NCBI GenBank assembly: GCA_049522565.1
Contig: JBEKNT010000112.1
Coordinates: forward strand, 1-17,505
Direction: 5' to 3'
DNA length: 17,505 nucleotides
DNA from: JASHVB01 sp049522565
GTDB taxonomy: Bacteria > Pseudomonadota > Alphaproteobacteria > Acetobacterales > Acetobacteraceae
The position numbers were made by a program, and so were the translations under genes. Shown in pieces: positions 14,583 through 17,505 of the stretch. Each line of letters opens with the position of its first letter. The first letter of the stretch is position 1. Below the pieces are notes generated by a model. The model saw only the letters and a program-made list of their open reading frames with translations, was not told where the DNA came from and made no database searches.

Positions 14583-15521
14583 CTATGAGCAGATGACGCG
14601 AGCGAGGATCGGGGCGAATGCGTCCATGTCGGAGTCAAACATGACATAGCTCGAAAAACCCCAGCGCTCGCGGCGGGCATGCAGATCCTCGACGATCTGC
14701 TCCACCGTGCCGATCAGCACGAACGGGCTTTGCAGAAACTCATCCGGGCTGAGCTGTGCCCAACGGCTGCTCATCTCCTCGGCCGCGGCACGGCGATTCT
14801 CGGTGACGATGACCTGTTGCACGAGTACGTTCACTTCAAGCCGCGCGTATCGATCGTCGCCCGCTGTCTCGCGTATGAGCCGTAGCCGCTCGTCGACACC
14901 TGACACGCGCCATGCGGCGAGGTCCGGTGGCGCCGCGCCGCCTTCCCGGAAGGTTATGCCTGACAAACCGACGATATCGGCCTCCCGCGCGGCCAGAGTG
15001 AGCAGGCGGCGGCCGTTGCCACCGATCAGGATCGGGGGACGCGGCTTCTGGACCGGCAGGGGGTTGAGACCATGGCCTGTCACCTGGTAGTGCCGGCCCG
15101 CGAAAGTGACTGTCTCCCCCGCAAGCAATCCCTTGACGATGGTGACCGCCTCGGTCAGCCGTTCGACCCTGGTGCCGCCTGCATCGAAAGTTGCACCGAT
15201 CTGCTCGTATTCGGAGCGGATGCTGCCCGCGCCCAGGCCGAGCAAAAACCGTCCGTCGGTCAGGATGTCGACGGTCGCCGCTTCGCGCGCTACCAGCACC
15301 GGATGACGCAGGTCGTTGTTGAGCACATTGGTGCCCACCCGAATGCGCGTCGTCGCGTTTGCGGCGCTGATCAATGCCGGCATCGGTGCCATGAGGTCGG
15401 TAAGATGATCGGGCACGGTCATTGCGCAGTAGCCGAGGTCCTCGATCTTGCGGGCCTTGTCGGTCCATTCACTGCGTGACCGCGCGGACCGGACACTTAT
15501 GCCAAAGCGAAACGGATGCAT
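14583..15521 (-). CDS. LLM-class flavin oxidoreductase, TIGR03621-like
   Basis: A 312-residue luciferase-like TIM-barrel oxidoreductase. Motifs: FRFGISVRSARSRSEWTDKA at the N-terminus, IEDLGYCAMTVPDHL, RIRVGTNVLNNDLRHPVLVA, and the hallmark LTDGRFLLGLGAGSIRSEYE; later PPILIGGNGRRLLTLAAREA. The pattern suits the F420-dependent TIGR03621 group, common in actinobacteria and also present in proteobacteria, but FMN use is equally possible. It is distinct from the LLM protein at 4157-4978. ATG 15521 is chosen because MHPFRFGIS is the family start; GAGG lies about 12 bases upstream, somewhat far. It is 78 bases downstream of the deacetylase gene, in the same direction. Substrate unknown. Confidence 0.9.
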   Translation of the reverse strand: MHPFRFGISVRSARSRSEWTDKARKIEDLGYCAMTVPDHLTDLMAPMPALISAANATTRIRVGTNVLNNDLRHPVLVAREAATVDILTDGRFLLGLGAGSIRSEYEQIGATFDAGGTRVERLTEAVTIVKGLLAGETVTFAGRHYQVTGHGLNPLPVQKPRPPILIGGNGRRLLTLAAREADIVGLSGITFREGGAAPPDLAAWRVSGVDERLRLIRETAGDDRYARLEVNVLVQQVIVTENRRAAAEEMSSRWAQLSPDEFLQSPFVLIGTVEQIVEDLHARRERWGFSSYVMFDSDMDAFAPILARVICS

Positions 15522-15599
15522 TTCACGCGCCCCTCGCGGTGACAGAGGGCTCGCTGCGCAACGAGCCCCCGGCAAATTCGGCGATGGCCAGAAAGACGG

Positions 15600-16460
15600 T
15601 CAGGTCAGGCTGTGAGCGTCTGCGGCAGTGCCATCGTAGAGCGCCGCGAGCTCGGCGTGGTTGGTCAGCCGGCACGAGGCGTTGCGCCGCACCAGGGCCA
15701 GCGAGTCGAGGAACGCGATCGCCCCGTACGGCCGGCCGAAAACATGCGCATGGACGGTGATGTCGAGGCACGCGAACGGATTGCCAAGCGCCGGCCAGCC
15801 CTCGACGATGCGTTCCAATGTGCGGGTGAAGGCATCCGGCTCGTTGCCGTAGCGGACATAGAGCGGCATGTCGTTCACCTCCATGGTGAACGGCATCCCG
15901 ATCAGCGTTCCGTCCGCGGTTTCCACGCGGTACGGCAGGTCGGCGTCGAACATGTCGGCGTGCCATTGGAAGCCGGCGCCTGCCAGGAGTTGCGACGTGA
16001 CGGTGCTGGGCGTGCAGCGCGGACTGAGCCAGCCCCGCGGCGCGCGTCCCGCGGTTCGGCTCAACACATCGACACAGCGGGCAATGTCGTCGCGTTCGGC
16101 CTCGGGCGTCAGGTAGGGCGGCAGCGTGCCCTGGCTCCAGCCATGCGCTGCCACGACATGGCCGCGCGCCGCGATGGCGGCGGGCAGCGCGGGATAGCGC
16201 TCGGCTACCACGCCGCTGGTGTAGAACACCGCCCGCACGCTCGCGCGATCGAGCAAATCCAGCAATCGGTGCGTCCCCACCTTGGGGCCGTAGTCGGCCC
16301 AGGACAGCGCCTGCAAGTCAGGCACACCGGGCTTCAGTGGGTTGCCCATGGGGCCGATGCCGGGCGCGCTGCCCTCGGCCCAGCCTTCCAGCATGACGCT
16401 GACCGACACCGCGAGCGGCCGCTCGGCAGGCCAGCCGGCAGGTATCGCAGCGCCGGTCAT
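15600..16460 (-). CDS. Polysaccharide-deacetylase-fold (PuuE-like) protein
   Basis: A 286-residue NodB-type (beta/alpha) barrel protein. Similar proteins include peptidoglycan and chitin deacetylases and the cofactor-free allantoinase PuuE. Visible: RPLAVSVSVMLEGWAEG (14-30), where active deacetylases have an Asp-Asp pair but Leu-Glu stands here; VRAVFYTSGVVAERYP; HVVAAHGWSQG with His106; GWLSPRCTPS (143-152); and ITVHAHVFGRPYGA (234-247), resembling the PuuE HPH-GRP motif. The canonical metal triad appears incomplete, so amide hydrolysis of a small molecule is more likely than polysaccharide deacetylation. There is no signal peptide. ATG 16460 overlaps the stop of the amidohydrolase by four bases (ATGA), so they are translationally coupled; ATG 16502 is an alternative. 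Confidence 0.85.
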   Translation of the reverse strand: MTGAAIPAGWPAERPLAVSVSVMLEGWAEGSAPGIGPMGNPLKPGVPDLQALSWADYGPKVGTHRLLDLLDRASVRAVFYTSGVVAERYPALPAAIAARGHVVAAHGWSQGTLPPYLTPEAERDDIARCVDVLSRTAGRAPRGWLSPRCTPSTVTSQLLAGAGFQWHADMFDADLPYRVETADGTLIGMPFTMEVNDMPLYVRYGNEPDAFTRTLERIVEGWPALGNPFACLDITVHAHVFGRPYGAIAFLDSLALVRRNASCRLTNHAELAALYDGTAADAHSLT

Positions 16461-17272
16461 GGCCAGCCCAGCCACGCGCAGATCGCGCGTCCCATCACCC
16501 ATTCCTTGTCACTGTCTGACAGAAAATCCAGCTCCTCGGTGAACATCGTCACCGCCTGGCGATAGGTGCAGGGCAGGCGGGTCAGGTCGGTGCCCCAGAA
16601 CATGCGCAACGGCCCGAACGCATCGAACACCTGCCGCAGATAGCCATGGATGTTGCGATACGGATAAGGCTGCGTCGAACTGGCCGGCATGGCGGAAGCC
16701 TTCGCCGCGACGTTCGGTCGTTTCGCCAGGGAACACAGCAACGGAATGTCCGCATAGGCCGCGTCGTCCTTGGCGCGGCGCAGCGCGAGGTGGTCGATCA
16801 CGATGCGCAGCCCGGGATAGCGTTCGGCGATGCCGTCGATCACCGGCAGCAGGCCGGGACAGGAGATCATCACCGGCAGCCCGTGACGCTGCGCGGCTTC
16901 CCACACCCATTCGGCGCTGCCGTCGGTCAGCCAGGCGCTCTCGCGCCCGGCGGTGAAGCGCAGGCCGAGCATGCCGGGCTGCCGCCGCCAGGCTGCTGCC
17001 GCGGCCGGATTGGCGGGGTGCAAGGGCAGGCGGCCCATGACGGCGAAGCGATCCGGATGCAGCCGCGCCGCGTGCAGCGCGAGGTCGTTACGGTCGCCCT
17101 CCCACGACGGCGGCACGATCACCACGCGATCGACGCCGGCGGCGTCCATTTCCCGCAGCAGCGCGTCCTTGCCCAGCGGCGTGTCGCGATGCGCGTAGTG
17201 ATGGCCCGCTTCGGGCCAGGGTCGTTCGGGCGTATCGGCGCCCCAGATATGCACCTGAGCATCGACGATCAT
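16457..17272 (-). CDS. Amidohydrolase family 2 protein
   Basis: A 271-residue metal-dependent hydrolase or decarboxylase of the Amidohydro_2 TIM-barrel family. Motifs: MIVDAQVHIWGADTPERPWP at the N-terminus, where the usual HxH metal pair is Gln6-Val-His8; LGLRFTAGRESAWL; IVIDHLALRR with His161; and MFWGTDLTRLP with Asp229, the conserved catalytic or metal Asp. Members hydrolyse lactones or decarboxylate aromatic acids. Loss of the first His suggests a single-metal or altered site, as seen in the lactonase-like branch. ATG 17272 follows GAGG six bases upstream. It is the first gene of the minus-strand cluster and is coupled to the deacetylase-fold gene. Confidence 0.9.
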   Translation of the reverse strand: MIVDAQVHIWGADTPERPWPEAGHHYAHRDTPLGKDALLREMDAAGVDRVVIVPPSWEGDRNDLALHAARLHPDRFAVMGRLPLHPANPAAAAAWRRQPGMLGLRFTAGRESAWLTDGSAEWVWEAAQRHGLPVMISCPGLLPVIDGIAERYPGLRIVIDHLALRRAKDDAAYADIPLLCSLAKRPNVAAKASAMPASSTQPYPYRNIHGYLRQVFDAFGPLRMFWGTDLTRLPCTYRQAVTMFTEELDFLSDSDKEWVMGRAICAWLGWP

Positions 17273-17377
17273 GGCTTCCCTCTGCCGCTTGCGGGAGAGG
17301 CCAGGGTGAGGGTGCCGCGGGCGGCACGCAATACCCTGAGGGACCGTTCGCAGGGCAATCGGGCGAAGGCAGCAAGG

Positions 17378-17450
17378 CCAGGGGCTTTGCCCCTGGGACC
17401 CCACCAAGGGGCTCTGCCCCTTGGAGCCCCGCCAAGGGCGGAGCCCTTGG
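17378..17450. repeat. Three tandem GC-rich hairpins
   Basis: Three perfect hairpins follow one another: CCAGGGGC-TTT-GCCCCTGG (17378-17396), CCAAGGGGC-TCT-GCCCCTTGG (17404-17424) and CCAAGGGC-GGA-GCCCTTGG (17432-17450), with 7-base spacers. Such 'AGGGGCTCTGCCCCT' units are, to my knowledge, frequent between genes of Acetobacteraceae and some other GC-rich alphaproteobacteria. They lie upstream of the amidohydrolase operon in a stretch (17273-17505) where I see no gene. A solitary related hairpin is at 3886-3898. Confidence 0.75.
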
Positions 17451-17505
17451 GACCCTTCACTTGGCTGGGTGGACGGAAGGGGGAACGGCTCGCCGCGCCG
17501 GTGTC

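Noticed and set aside
1..17505. CRISPR arrays, tRNA or rRNA genes, phage or conjugation genes, a new defence system
   Set aside because: No regularly spaced repeats with unique spacers, no tRNA-like T-loop or cloverleaf was noticed, and no integrase, transposase, capsid or nuclease-helicase modules are present. A tRNA scan and Infernal search would settle the RNA part.

Overview
The window reads as a GC-rich alphaproteobacterial chromosome segment, most likely from the Acetobacteraceae or a close Rhodospirillales relative. The clues are a MucR/Ros-type regulator, a cambialistic/iron-type SodB, an NDUFAF6-like squalene/phytoene-synthase-fold protein, many single-domain redox enzymes, and short GC-rich dispersed hairpins of the 'CCAAGGGGC TCT GCCCCTTGG' kind. 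The lineage is an inference; there is no rRNA or other marker in the window. I saw no tRNA, rRNA, CRISPR array, prophage or intact insertion sequence.

Layout. (1) 139-2916, minus strand: a chemosensory unit made of a methyl-accepting chemotaxis protein, a small secreted Cache-domain protein upstream of it, and a decayed tandem paralogue of the Cache gene (one stop codon and two frameshifts). (2) 3019-3828, minus: a squalene/phytoene-synthase-fold protein without the catalytic Asp motifs. (3) 4157-6446, minus: an operon of an FAD-dependent oxidoreductase and an LLM-class flavin oxidoreductase, divergent from (4) sodB (6692-7294, plus), which ends in a textbook intrinsic terminator. (5) 7455-8366, plus: a MucR-type regulator followed by a small protein built of two 41-residue repeats. 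(6) 8750-9724, plus: an aldo/keto reductase. (7) 9972-11471, plus: a ComM/YifB AAA+ ATPase. (8) 11472-12162: a low-density stretch holding a degraded RelE/ParE-like toxin remnant. (9) 12163-13292, plus: an IsdG/HmuQ-like monooxygenase translationally coupled to an SDR. (10) 13346-13420: a perfect 37-bp inverted repeat between convergent genes. (11) 13473-17272, minus: amidohydrolase, polysaccharide-deacetylase-fold protein, LLM flavin oxidoreductase and D-2-hydroxyacid dehydrogenase, all in one direction and probably a small-molecule catabolic cluster. (12) 17378-17450: three tandem GC-rich hairpins.

How the parts fit. Most genes look like accessory metabolism and redox functions in two- to four-gene transcription units. 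The most coherent units are the Cache/MCP pair (a possible two-piece chemoreceptor), the monooxygenase/SDR pair (possibly haem-derived chemistry) and the four-gene hydrolase/oxidoreductase cluster. I did not find strong evidence for a wholly new defence or mobile system. The most unusual points are the split sensor with its decaying paralogue, the two-repeat protein beside mucR, and several families of dispersed palindromic repeats.
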